A stretch of DNA of 64,000 nucleotides from Fredericiella sp963839515 (GTDB taxonomy: Bacteria; Chloroflexota; Anaerolineae; Caldilineales; Caldilineaceae), in assembly GCA_963839515.1 (NCBI GenBank), contig CAWIVN010000030.1, forward strand, positions 186,001 through 250,000. The letters run 5' to 3'. The notes beneath the pieces are model-generated. The model was not told where the DNA came from and searched no databases. It saw nothing but the letters and a program-made list of their open reading frames with translations. This document shows, one piece after another, positions 7,838-16,425 of this stretch (its first letter is position 1; each line of letters starts with the position of its first letter). The position numbers and the translations under genes were made by a program.

Positions 7838-10800
7838 CTACTCCTGTGCGCCGGTCTGCTGTGGGGTGGTCTGCCAGCAGAGAAGCGCACGGTCTAGCTG
7901 CGCCGGCAGCCCAAACAGCGGAAAGCTTTGTCCCTGGCCCTGCCAGCGCGCCAGCGCCTGGCCGCCGTCACGGTCGCGCGTCAGCAAGAGAGCCGCGCCG
8001 TCCAGGCAGGCGGTAAAGTCGAGCAGCGACTGTTGGCGCGGCAACTGATACGAACTGGTGGCAACTTCTGTGTTTGCCGTGGCATCTGCGGTTTCACCTG
8101 CCGCGGGGAGCTGCACCTGCACGATGCCAAATGGGTCCAGGTCCGTGCCGCCGGCGGCAAAACGGCTGCGCGCCGCCAGTAAGCGGTCGCCACCCAGCCA
8201 CGCCACTGCAGGGGCCAGGAATTCGAAACGCGTTTCGCTTCTGTATACCGGCCGTGAGCTGCTGTCGCCGCGTGCGGGCAGCGTCAGCAGGTTGAGCGTG
8301 TTGGGGGGCTTGACGGCGCCCGAAGTCAGGCTCGGAACAGCGGCGTCGTAGGCAAAGTAGGCCAGGCGGCTGAGATCGGGGCTGACAACCAACGGCCCCC
8401 GATATTGACCTTCCGCCAGCAACTGCTGTGGGCCATCCGTCACCTGCGCCGCCCCGTCGCCACCGGTCTGCACGGCAAGGCGGTAGAAGCCTGCAAAAGG
8501 CGTCTGGCGTTCTGTGTCAACCGTATCTACAAAAAGGGTAACGTTGGATACGTCGCCGGGGATAACCGGCTGCACGGCCTGGAGGATCGGGGTACGCCGG
8601 GTGCTCTCGTCGGCGGCTGTGAACAACGCGCCCGTCGCCTGCAAACGCAGGGCAATGGTGGCTGTGGCCGGGTCATAATGCCAAAGCTGCCACTGATCCA
8701 TCGTCGCCTGCGGCGTTTCGATCCACCAAAGGCCGCCATAGGCATCGCCGGCGACACCCTGCACCGTGTGGTAGGGCTGCGCGAAGAATTGCAGGCCGGT
8801 GCCATCGTTGCGCACCCAGGTGAAGGTGGACAGCCCGCCGGCCGCCTGTGGCTCACGCACGATAAAGCCGGCGTTTGGATCACCGCTGACCCAGGCGGCG
8901 CTGTCCTCATATTGCCAAAGCTGCTGCGCCTTGCCATTGTTGCTCAACATGTACAGTCCCGGCCCAGATTGGCTGGCCAGCAGTGTCACGGCGGAACCAG
9001 ATGCCACAGCATCGCGCACTCCGGCCAGGTCGAGCAGCTTGACACGCTCGGCGCTTGGCTCGCCGACGATCCGCACGCGCGTAGCAGCAAGCGTCCCGTC
9101 CGCAGTGTTTTCGCCGGTGGCCTGTAGATAAAGGCGCGTGCCCGGCCAAAGCAGGTCAGCGGGCGCGGGAACCCAGCCGGCCAGGGGGTCATTGAAAACG
9201 CCGCCCCAGACCTCGACCACGGCATTCTGCACTTGCACCGGGACGTTGCTGCCGTCAGGCAGCGCCATGGTGATGGGCTGCAGCGGGTCAGGCGGGATAG
9301 CACTGCCCGCCACCCCTACGATCTGCTCGCCGGCTTCAGGTCCCGGCACGCTGGCAGCCGGAAGCGGCTGCACCACCGGTTGGCTGAGGACGGGCGTCAC
9401 CAAGGGCGTGGCGGTGGGTGTCGGCGAAGGCAAATTGGAGAGCAGGTCCCCCAGGCCGCCGCCCTGCTCGCCTGACTCTGCGGGGGGTGCGTCCACCGAC
9501 GTGCCGTCGGCGCGGTAGCGGGGCACGAGCGAAAGATCGGCATAGGGCACGACGAGCTGCGACGAGACCCAGCCCAGGACGTTGCTGCGGCCGTCTTCCA
9601 CCGTTGCCGCACGGACGAGCAGCCAGTCGCCGGCCTCGGTCATGCCGAAAATGTCGACCAAGGTGCCATTTTCCAGGGCCGCAACCACGATGTAGTCGGT
9701 GCCCGGCCCGCCGCGCAGGCGCCCCGTCTCCGTCAACAGCATATAGCCGTTGGCGGGCGCGGCAGCTTCCGGCGGAATCGCCGGGATTGGCAGCGGTTTC
9801 TCCGTGGGGGTAGGCGTCGGGGTTTCCGTCGGCGGCGGCGTCGGGGTCGGGGTATCAGTAGGCAGCGGCGTGTCGGTAGGTGTGGCCGTCAGTGTGGGCG
9901 TATCGGTCGGCGTCGACGTGAAGGTGGGTGTAGCCGTGGGTGTCGGCTCCAGGGTCGGATTGAGGTTGTCGCCCCCTGCCAGCGTGTCGGTCAACGGCAG
10001 TGTCAGGGTAAATGCATCCCCCAGCCCGAGTGTCTGGGTGGCCGGTGCAGACGCGCCGGGCGTTGCAGCTGGGATCGGCGTGCGCGTCGTGGTCGGCGTG
10101 GGCGTAGGCCTGGCCGGGGAAGGCGTTACCAACCCGGCACTGGACGCCAGCACGACCGTCTTTAGTTCGCTGATGCGATAGGGGCCGCCATCGCCTTCCT
10201 GCTCGAACAGCGCCTCATAGGTGCGGTTGCGGTCGGCGTTGTCAAAGAAGCGGACGCGCAGCGACGTACCTTCATCCTGGATTTCGCGGTCCTGGTCGTT
10301 GACGTAGACTGCCATCCAATCACCCGGGGCCACCATGTTGAGGCGCGCGGCCTCGCTCAGCAGATCCAGGCGCGTGACCAGGTCCTGGGCGCGGTTGGCC
10401 TCACCTTTTTGCAGGAGATCCAAGAAGGTCGCAAGCACCGTCAGCGGGGTGGCAGCCACTTCCGTCGCCGCCAGGCGATAGCCGGTGAGCGTGTCCGGCG
10501 CATTGGGGTCGGCGTCGGAGGCCAGGGCCGGCTGCCAGCGCACGCTAAAGCGAGTGCCGGCGAACGGTGGCTGCTCGATAAAAACCGCCGGGATGCCTGC
10601 CTGCGTACGCAGCAGGCTGTCGGCAGGCAAGGGGCCGTCGACGCGCATATCCGGGAGAAAGCGCTCGCCGTCCGCCAAGGTCACCTGGCTATCGGCGGCG
10701 CGGAAGGTCCACGCCGGCTCGTCGCTGCTGCGCCAGACCAGCACAAAAGGGGCGCCCGGCTGCGGCTGCGACCACAAATAGGCAGACGCATCCACGCGTG

Positions 10801-11506
10801 CGGGGGGCTGTTCAAGCATCAGGGCGGCGTAGCGACCTTGTGGATCGCTGCGCAATACGCCATGGCTGAGTCCGGCCGCCAGCGGCACATAGCCATTCTG
10901 CGGGTCCGCCAGCGCATCGACCACATCCGTCAGGAGCTGGCCCTGCACCTCATTGCCACCGTTGGCGTTGCGCCAGAAGAGCATGGGCAATGGCGTCCCG
11001 TCGGGTGTACGCGGCGAGACAAAGGCGGCCCATGGCTCGGTCGAGAGTTCCGTGTAGCTGACCGGCACAAATGCCATACCGGCCTCTTGGGCCAGCGTTT
11101 GAACCAGCGCTGCGGCACGTTCGGGGGTAAAGTCGAGCAGCGAGAGTGTGTTTAATCCTTCGAGTGCGTTGGCAAGATAGCGATCTGCCCATTCGCCTGC
11201 CGTAGCAGGCGTGGCAGTCGGCGTCGGCGTCAAGGTGGGGGTGAAGGTTGGCTCCGGTGTGCTCGTAGCTGTCGGCGTAGGCGTGTTGGTCGCGGTAGGC
11301 GCCTGCATGGCGATCAGCTGCGCCTGGGCCGTAGCTGCGGCGGCCTGGGCCTGTGACAGCCCGCGCGCCATGCCAAGCTGATAGCCTACCACCCACACAA
11401 ATACCAAGAACAAGGCTGCGACAAATGCCGCTGCCAGCATGGAAAGTCGGCGCCTGTCGCGGCGCGATAAATTCTGGAGTCGGTCGTTCAGTTGTTGCCA
11501 GTTCAC
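7838..11506 (-). CDS. Giant membrane-anchored surface protein with Pro/Thr linkers and an SH3-like domain
   Basis: A 1222-aa protein with a short cytoplasmic start, one membrane helix (LAAAFVAALFLVFVWVVGYQLG, about residues 25-45) and a large exterior. At least four linkers of TP/PT repeats separate folded modules (about residues 75-110, 485-510, 545-605 and 720-735). One module (about 620-690) contains RLRGGPGTDYIVVAALENG and GWVSSQLV, typical of bacterial SH3-like domains that bind cell-wall or surface ligands. The C-terminal 400 residues have regularly spaced Gly-Trp and Tyr-Asp-Pro motifs suggestive of a beta-propeller. I prefer the GTG at 11506; longer starts overlap the upstream gene, which ends at 11551. 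Probably a cell-surface sensor or adhesin; function unproven. Confidence 0.8.
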   Translation of the reverse strand: MNWQQLNDRLQNLSRRDRRRLSMLAAAFVAALFLVFVWVVGYQLGMARGLSQAQAAAATAQAQLIAMQAPTATNTPTPTATSTPEPTFTPTLTPTPTATPATAGEWADRYLANALEGLNTLSLLDFTPERAAALVQTLAQEAGMAFVPVSYTELSTEPWAAFVSPRTPDGTPLPMLFWRNANGGNEVQGQLLTDVVDALADPQNGYVPLAAGLSHGVLRSDPQGRYAALMLEQPPARVDASAYLWSQPQPGAPFVLVWRSSDEPAWTFRAADSQVTLADGERFLPDMRVDGPLPADSLLRTQAGIPAVFIEQPPFAGTRFSVRWQPALASDADPNAPDTLTGYRLAATEVAATPLTVLATFLDLLQKGEANRAQDLVTRLDLLSEAARLNMVAPGDWMAVYVNDQDREIQDEGTSLRVRFFDNADRNRTYEALFEQEGDGGPYRISELKTVVLASSAGLVTPSPARPTPTPTTTRTPIPAATPGASAPATQTLGLGDAFTLTLPLTDTLAGGDNLNPTLEPTPTATPTFTSTPTDTPTLTATPTDTPLPTDTPTPTPPPTETPTPTPTEKPLPIPAIPPEAAAPANGYMLLTETGRLRGGPGTDYIVVAALENGTLVDIFGMTEAGDWLLVRAATVEDGRSNVLGWVSSQLVVPYADLSLVPRYRADGTSVDAPPAESGEQGGGLGDLLSNLPSPTPTATPLVTPVLSQPVVQPLPAASVPGPEAGEQIVGVAGSAIPPDPLQPITMALPDGSNVPVQVQNAVVEVWGGVFNDPLAGWVPAPADLLWPGTRLYLQATGENTADGTLAATRVRIVGEPSAERVKLLDLAGVRDAVASGSAVTLLASQSGPGLYMLSNNGKAQQLWQYEDSAAWVSGDPNAGFIVREPQAAGGLSTFTWVRNDGTGLQFFAQPYHTVQGVAGDAYGGLWWIETPQATMDQWQLWHYDPATATIALRLQATGALFTAADESTRRTPILQAVQPVIPGDVSNVTLFVDTVDTERQTPFAGFYRLAVQTGGDGAAQVTDGPQQLLAEGQYRGPLVVSPDLSRLAYFAYDAAVPSLTSGAVKPPNTLNLLTLPARGDSSSRPVYRSETRFEFLAPAVAWLGGDRLLAARSRFAAGGTDLDPFGIVQVQLPAAGETADATANTEVATSSYQLPRQQSLLDFTACLDGAALLLTRDRDGGQALARWQGQGQSFPLFGLPAQLDRALLCWQTTPQQTGAQE

Positions 11507-11550
11507 GCTTGTCTGCAGCCCATTTTGTGGTGCCCCGCCAGGCTTCCTGT

Positions 11551-12348
11551 CTAGTTTTGCACGATAACCGTCACCCGGCAAGGTTCGGGGTAATTGCCGG
11601 TCTGGTCGACCACCGTGAGTTGGAACGTCCAAGGGCCATTGCCAAAGCCACGCGTGTCTACGCTTGCCAGCGTGCCGCCATAGACGGGCCCGCGCCCGTC
11701 TGCCAGGTAGGTAAAGCCACCGCTGGCATTGTCGCCCGGCGCAAACTCCACCTTGTAAAAGTTGAAGGCATCGTGCGTCGCGGTTCCGACCAGGCTAAAG
11801 ACGCCGCTTACCGTGGCGCCGTTCCCCGGAGCCGTGATGCTGCTGCGTTCGTCGCAAGCGGAGGCTGCGGCAATTGCCGCCGGCGGCGCGGCCGCGGGCA
11901 CAGGCGTCGCGGTTGGCGTTGGCGGCAGTGGTGTCAGAGCGGCGATCGTCGGGTCCACCGTGGCCGTGATCGTGGGCGGCGGTGGCGAAGGCGCGATGGT
12001 AGCCGTCGGCGTGGCCGACGGCGTCGCCGCCAGCGGCGTATTGGTCGGTACGATTTGCAAGGAGAATTCCGGCGGCAGGTCTTCAGTCGGCGCCGGCTCT
12101 GCCGCCGTCGCCCTGGGCAATGTGCTGCTGGCGAAGTAGGTCACGCCCATCACCGCCACAAGCATGAGGGCAATCGTGAAGATGCCGTATATATTGCGGA
12201 CAGCTCGCTCGCGCTCCAGCGAAAAGACGGCCTGGCGGCGGTCGGCGCGCACCTGCATCAGACGATAGAACTGGTACAGCGCCACCAACCCGCAAACCAA
12301 GTAGATATACGGCGCATAAGTGGCCAGGATCTGGATCAACACTCCCAT
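11551..12348 (-). CDS. Two-helix membrane protein with Pro/Thr linker and Ig-like domain
   Basis: A 265-aa protein with two membrane helices near the N-terminus (IYLVCGLVALYQFYRL, IYGIFTIALMLVAVMGVTYF), a charged loop between them, a Thr/Pro-rich linker (about 90-160) and a C-terminal beta-sandwich (ITAPGNGATVSGVFSLVGTA ... YKVEFAPG ... WTFQLTVVDQTGN). This resembles domains that display a binding face outside the cell. It is the first gene of the operon that continues with the giant surface protein. The ATG has no Shine-Dalgarno, but a promoter ends 9 nt before it, so the mRNA may be leaderless. Confidence 0.78.
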   Translation of the reverse strand: MGVLIQILATYAPYIYLVCGLVALYQFYRLMQVRADRRQAVFSLERERAVRNIYGIFTIALMLVAVMGVTYFASSTLPRATAAEPAPTEDLPPEFSLQIVPTNTPLAATPSATPTATIAPSPPPPTITATVDPTIAALTPLPPTPTATPVPAAAPPAAIAAASACDERSSITAPGNGATVSGVFSLVGTATHDAFNFYKVEFAPGDNASGGFTYLADGRGPVYGGTLASVDTRGFGNGPWTFQLTVVDQTGNYPEPCRVTVIVQN

Positions 12349-12357
12349 AACTAACTT

Positions 12358-12386
12358 AGTCTACCGCATAGGAAGGGGAGCGACAA
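12358..12386 (-). promoter_or_regulatory. Promoter abutting the start codon at 12348
   Basis: TTGTCG (complement of 12381-12386), 17 bp, TAGACT (complement of 12358-12363), then 9 nt to the ATG. No Shine-Dalgarno is present, consistent with leaderless initiation. Confidence 0.45.
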
Positions 12387-12440
12387 AGATATTGTGGAGT
12401 GAAACATGAACGAAGAATGAAGGGGGGGTAGGGGTAAGCC

Positions 12441-12491
12441 ATGTCCCCGGGACCGGCGAACGCAGGCGTTCGCTTGAGGTCCCGGGGACAT
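12441..12491. terminator. Bipartite perfect hairpin downstream of the iron-type binding protein
   Basis: An outer 14-bp perfect stem (12441-12454 with 12478-12491, core TGTCCCCGGGACC) and an inner 8-bp stem (GCGAACGC/GCGTTCGC, 12456-12471). It lies just past the stop of the leftward gene and before the divergent start at 12348. It could be a terminator or a small dispersed palindromic repeat; I see only this copy. Confidence 0.5.
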
Positions 12492-12508
12492 TCAGCAGCT
12501 CTTCAGCT

Positions 12509-13732
12509 TTACTGGAGCGCGCCTACGTCCTGCAGCATCTCCAGCGTCCCCTGCAGATCGCTCAGGTCGCCCAGGTCGATCTGGGGCGGGTTGAGTTCGG
12601 ACAGCGGCTTGAGCAGCGGGCTGACCTCGACGTTGGTCGTGACTAACGGATACTCATCGGTTTCGTTGGCGAAATACTGCTGTGCTTCGTCTGAGAACAG
12701 GAAGTCGACAAAGCGCAACGCCAACTCCTCCTGGTTTGTGGTGTTGACCACGCCAACGCCCGCCACATTGACCAAGGCGTCTGCGCCGCCGTCCGGGAAG
12801 TAGTAGTTGCGGGCGGGGAAGCTCTCCCCCTGCTCGGCCAGGAAGCGGTATAGGTAGTAGTGGTTGGCCAGGCCCAACTGGATTTCGCCCTTGCCCACGG
12901 CTTCGACGATCGCCACGTTGTTGTCATAGCTCTGCACACCGTTGGCGAGCATGTCCTCCAGCCATTGGCGTGTGGCGTCGTCGCCATTGAGCTTGCGCAT
13001 GGCTGATACAAACGATTGGAAGCTGCCATTGGTCGGGGCCCAGCCTACCAGGTTGGCCCATTTCGGGTCTGTCAGGCCAAAGACGTTCTCGGGCAGGTCA
13101 CTTTCCTGCAGTTGGTCGGTGTTATAGACCAGCACGCGGGCGCGGCCGCTGGCGCCAACCCATTCGCCGTCGGGGCTGCGGTAGCGAGCATCCACCTTGT
13201 TGAGGATCTCGTCGGGCAGCTTTTCCAGCCGTCCTGCCTGCGCCAGGGCGCCGAGACTGCCTGCATCCTGCGCAAAAAAGACGTCGGCAGGCGAATTGTC
13301 GCCTTCTTCAAGGATCGTCGCCGCCATTTCGGCCGTGCCGCCATAGCGCACCTCGACGTTGACGCCCGTCTCCTTCTCAAAGTCCTCGATCAGCGGGGCC
13401 ACCAGGTTTTCGCTGCGGCCCGAATAGACCACCAGCTCGCCGCCCGCACCAGTCAAATCGCCGGCCGGGCTCCCAGACCCGGCCTCTTCGGTTTCTGTCG
13501 CCACTGCCGACGGCGACGCCTCAGCCGACCCTTCGCCGGAGTCAGTGGCGACGGGCTGTGGCGTCTCGGATTCAGTGGCTGCACTCGCGCCGGCCGGTGT
13601 TTGCTCCACTGCTGTTTGCTCTGCCGGGGCTTGCGCCGCCGGCACCTGGCCACTGGGCTGGCAGGCGACGACCACCATGGCGGCGATCAGCATGCTGATT
13701 GCGGCCAGCCACAGATTACGTTTCAAAGTCAT
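12509..13732 (-). CDS. Iron(III)-type ABC substrate-binding lipoprotein
   Basis: A 407-aa receptor of the ferric-iron/thiamine/polyamine binding-protein group. A signal helix ends in a lipobox (MVVVAC), followed by a long Ala/Pro/Glu-rich tether (about residues 25-110). The folded part starts ELVVYSGRSENLV and continues with motifs typical of FbpA-like proteins: GVNVEVRYGGTAEMA, DVFFAQDAGSLG, and GLANHYYLYRF, which supplies the Tyr cluster used for Fe(III). GAGGG lies 10 nt before the ATG at 13732; the longer frame to 13819 lacks a ribosome site. No permease or ATPase is adjacent, so it must work with a distant transporter. Confidence 0.88.
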   Translation of the reverse strand: MTLKRNLWLAAISMLIAAMVVVACQPSGQVPAAQAPAEQTAVEQTPAGASAATESETPQPVATDSGEGSAEASPSAVATETEEAGSGSPAGDLTGAGGELVVYSGRSENLVAPLIEDFEKETGVNVEVRYGGTAEMAATILEEGDNSPADVFFAQDAGSLGALAQAGRLEKLPDEILNKVDARYRSPDGEWVGASGRARVLVYNTDQLQESDLPENVFGLTDPKWANLVGWAPTNGSFQSFVSAMRKLNGDDATRQWLEDMLANGVQSYDNNVAIVEAVGKGEIQLGLANHYYLYRFLAEQGESFPARNYYFPDGGADALVNVAGVGVVNTTNQEELALRFVDFLFSDEAQQYFANETDEYPLVTTNVEVSPLLKPLSELNPPQIDLGDLSDLQGTLEMLQDVGALQ

Positions 13733-13941
13733 TAGTCTATTTCCCTCTATCGGAATCGATTTTAGTGCACAAGGTACCCCGCATGCCGCAGGGCTGGCAT
13801 ACCGTACCATACCGATCAACCGAATTCAATAGCAGGATCGGCATGACTTTCTCTCTCTCCACACCGGCGGGCATAAAGCGTCCGGCTAACATGGTTTGAT
13901 TACAGAATTAACCGCCATTAAATGGCGGGCTATCGGCAAGA

Positions 13942-13970
13942 TTGAGATCGCGGGCGTCTGACAGTACAAT
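13942..13970 (+). promoter_or_regulatory. Strong sigma70-type promoter with leaderless geometry
   Basis: TTGAGA (13942-13947), exactly 17 bp, TACAAT (13965-13970), then 7 nt to the ATG at 13978. Both boxes match consensus at 5/6, and the predicted transcription start is the start codon itself. Confidence 0.65.
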
Positions 13971-13977
13971 AGGACAC

Positions 13978-15156
13978 ATGAACACATCGCTCACGCCCTC
14001 TGTCGAGGTCGCGCCACTGGTGGAATATCTAGCTGCGCAACGGGAACGCTACCTCACCGACCTGCGCACATTGACGGCGATCGAAGCGGGCACCCATCAC
14101 AAGCCGGGCGTAGATGCCGTGCAGGACTGGCTGCAAGCGCGCCTTGGCCAGCTTGGCTTTGACTGCCGGCGCGACCGCCAGGACACGCTGGGCGACAACC
14201 TGCTTGCCGTGCGCAAAGGCCAAGGATCGCAACGCGTCATGCTGCTAGGGCACGCCGACACGGTATTTCCCGTCGGTACTGCCGCCGCACGGCCGATGAC
14301 GATTCAGGGCAACACGATCATGGGACCCGGCACATGCGATATGAAGGCGGGTCTGTTGACGGGCATCTACGCCATCGAGGCGCTCGATTTTCTAGGCTTC
14401 TGCGGTTACGGTGCGATCAATTTTCTTTGCGTCTGCGACGAGGAAATCCACGATCGCTGCTCGATTCCGCTGATTCGCCGCACGGCCCGCCAATCGGACG
14501 TCGCCTTTACACTTGAGGCAGCACGCGCCAACGGCGACATCGTCACTGCGCGCAAAACCGCTGTCTGGTGCACGATTGCAGTGCAAGGCAAGGCAGCGCA
14601 CGCGGGTGTCGAACCGGAGAAGGGGCACAGTGCCATTATCGCTTTGATCCGCCACCTGGTCGAGATCGACAAGCTTGACGGCTTCCGTCCGGGTGTGACG
14701 GTCAACATCGGCCGCATCGAAGGCGGCACCCAGCCCAATGTCGTCGCCGAACACGCAGTGGCCTATGTCGACCTGCGAGCCTGGCGCAACGACGATATTC
14801 CCCCGCTGCTCGACGCCATTCGCTCCCAGCTGCAGCAGTCGGTGCTGCAGGGCACGACCGCCACCCTTAGCGTAACCTTGGAAAACGCCATGCCCGCCAT
14901 GGAGCGCACGCCGGCCGTGGAACGGCTGGAGGCGCTGGCACAGGCGGCGGCGCAAGAGATCGGCTTTCGCGTCAAAGGCGCCAGCACCGGTGGCGCGTCC
15001 GACGCCAGCTTTGTCGCCGCCGAAGGCATCCCAGTTTTAGACGGTCTTGGCCCGATTGGGGGACTCGACCATAGCCCCGAAGAATACATCGAATTAGACA
15101 GCATCACGCCGCGCACGGCCTTGCTCGCCAAGCTGATCGCCGGGGTGTGTGCCTAG
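13978..15156 (+). CDS. M20-family metallopeptidase (glutamate carboxypeptidase/ArgE-DapE type)
   Basis: A 392-aa cytoplasmic zinc hydrolase that removes a terminal amino acid or acyl group from small peptides or N-acyl amino acids. Catalytic and metal residues are visible: HxD in LGHADTVFP, the bridging Asp in GPGTCDMKAG, the Glu pair in CDEEIH, and the last His in GGLDHSPEEY. A dimerisation lid (about residues 180-290) is present. The start is set by the promoter at 13942-13970, which leaves essentially no leader; upstream in-frame codons would lie inside the promoter. A CoA-transferase gene follows after 75 nt. Confidence 0.92.
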   Translation: MNTSLTPSVEVAPLVEYLAAQRERYLTDLRTLTAIEAGTHHKPGVDAVQDWLQARLGQLGFDCRRDRQDTLGDNLLAVRKGQGSQRVMLLGHADTVFPVGTAAARPMTIQGNTIMGPGTCDMKAGLLTGIYAIEALDFLGFCGYGAINFLCVCDEEIHDRCSIPLIRRTARQSDVAFTLEAARANGDIVTARKTAVWCTIAVQGKAAHAGVEPEKGHSAIIALIRHLVEIDKLDGFRPGVTVNIGRIEGGTQPNVVAEHAVAYVDLRAWRNDDIPPLLDAIRSQLQQSVLQGTTATLSVTLENAMPAMERTPAVERLEALAQAAAQEIGFRVKGASTGGASDASFVAAEGIPVLDGLGPIGGLDHSPEEYIELDSITPRTALLAKLIAGVCA

Positions 15157-15160
15157 AGAT

Positions 15161-15190
15161 ACTCAGAGATCCTCAGGGTTACTCAGAGTC
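15161..15190. repeat. Three 10-bp CTCAG-containing direct repeats
   Basis: ACTCAGAGAT, CCTCAGGGTT and ACTCAGAGTC follow each other with a 10-bp period in the gap between the peptidase and the CoA-transferase. They could be a regulator site on one DNA face. Confidence 0.35.
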
Positions 15191-15231
15191 TGTGGCCGCT
15201 GGACAGTCTCGTCACAGAGTAGGAGGCAGTT

Positions 15232-16425
15232 GTGAATACAGGCGCACTGGCAGGAGTGCGTGTGCTCGACCTGTCACGTGTGTTGGCAGGTCCCTATTGC
15301 ACCATGCTCCTAGGGGATTATGGGGCCGACGTGATCAAAATCGAGGAGCCCGGCAGCGGCGATGGCACGCGCAGTTGGGGTCCCCCGTGGGTAGGCGACC
15401 AGAGCGCTTATTACCTTGCAGCCAACCGCAACAAGCGTTCGCTCACCGTCAACCTCAAGGCCCATGAAGGTGTCGCAATCGTCAGGCGGCTGGCGGCTAT
15501 CAGCGACGTGCTAATCGAAAACTTCAAGCCCGGGACGGCCATGCGGATGGGCCTGGGCTATGACACGCTGGCGGCCGAAAACCCGGGCTTGATCTACTGC
15601 TCGTTGACCGGCTATGGCCAAACAGGTCCCTATCGCGACCGCCCGGGCTACGACTTCGTGATCCAGGCGCAAGGGGGCATCATGTCGATCACCGGTCCGG
15701 CCGATGGCGAGCCCTATAAGGTTGGCGTCGCCATCGCCGATATTACCACCGGCCTATTTGCCGCCACCGCTATCCTGGCTGCGCTGCACGAGCGTGAACA
15801 CAGCCGCATGGGACAGGCGATCGACGTGGCGCTGCTCGACGCGCAGGTGGCATGGCTGGCCAATGTGGGCCAGAACTACTTAGCTACCGGCGTTTCACCG
15901 GCCCGTTACGGCAACGCGCACCCCAGCATCGTGCCCTACGAAACGTTTCCCGCCTGCGATGGGGCAATCGCCGTTGCCATCGGTACGGATGAGCAGTACC
16001 GCAAATTCTGCACGGAGATCGGCCGCCTCGATCTCTGCGAGGATGAGCGCTTCCGCACCAATAGCGCCCGCGTTGCTAACCGCAGCCACCTGGTGCCTCT
16101 GCTGCAAGAGATATTCCGCGCCCGCACCGCAGGTGAGTGGATCGACCTGCTGCTTGCCATCGGCGTGCCGGCTGGGCCGATCAACGATGTCGCCGCCGCG
16201 CTCGATGACCCCCACGTGCGCGCCCGCGAGATGGTGCAGGCGATCGAGCACCCGACCGCCGGTCGCATCGACTTGTTGGGCCCGGTGGCCAAGTTCTCGC
16301 GCACACCGGCCGGCGTGCGCCTGGCACCTCCCCCGCTCGGCTACGACACATCCGCCATCCTGGGCGACTTGCTCGGCTGCTCGCCGGAAGAGATCGACCA
16401 GCTGCATGCAACGGGGGTCATTTGA
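15232..16425 (+). CDS. Class III CoA-transferase (CaiB/BaiF family)
   Basis: A 397-aa member of the family that moves CoA between carboxylic acids through an aspartyl-CoA thioester. Evidence: the N-terminal signature LDLSRVLAGPYCTMLLGDYGADV (first 40 residues), NRNKRSLTVNLK, the glycine stretch SLTGYGQTGPY, and the catalytic-Asp region VAIADITTGLFA. AGGAGG lies 5 nt before the GTG start. The stop codon overlaps the TTG start of the cyclase/ATPase gene (TTGA), so the two are translationally coupled, an odd pairing. The substrate is unknown. Confidence 0.92.
   Translation: MNTGALAGVRVLDLSRVLAGPYCTMLLGDYGADVIKIEEPGSGDGTRSWGPPWVGDQSAYYLAANRNKRSLTVNLKAHEGVAIVRRLAAISDVLIENFKPGTAMRMGLGYDTLAAENPGLIYCSLTGYGQTGPYRDRPGYDFVIQAQGGIMSITGPADGEPYKVGVAIADITTGLFAATAILAALHEREHSRMGQAIDVALLDAQVAWLANVGQNYLATGVSPARYGNAHPSIVPYETFPACDGAIAVAIGTDEQYRKFCTEIGRLDLCEDERFRTNSARVANRSHLVPLLQEIFRARTAGEWIDLLLAIGVPAGPINDVAAALDDPHVRAREMVQAIEHPTAGRIDLLGPVAKFSRTPAGVRLAPPPLGYDTSAILGDLLGCSPEEIDQLHATGVI

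Noticed and set aside
13733..13977. Possible small gene upstream of the iron-type receptor
   Set aside because: Frames here are extensions of flanking genes without ribosome sites; only the promoter at 13942-13970 is supported.
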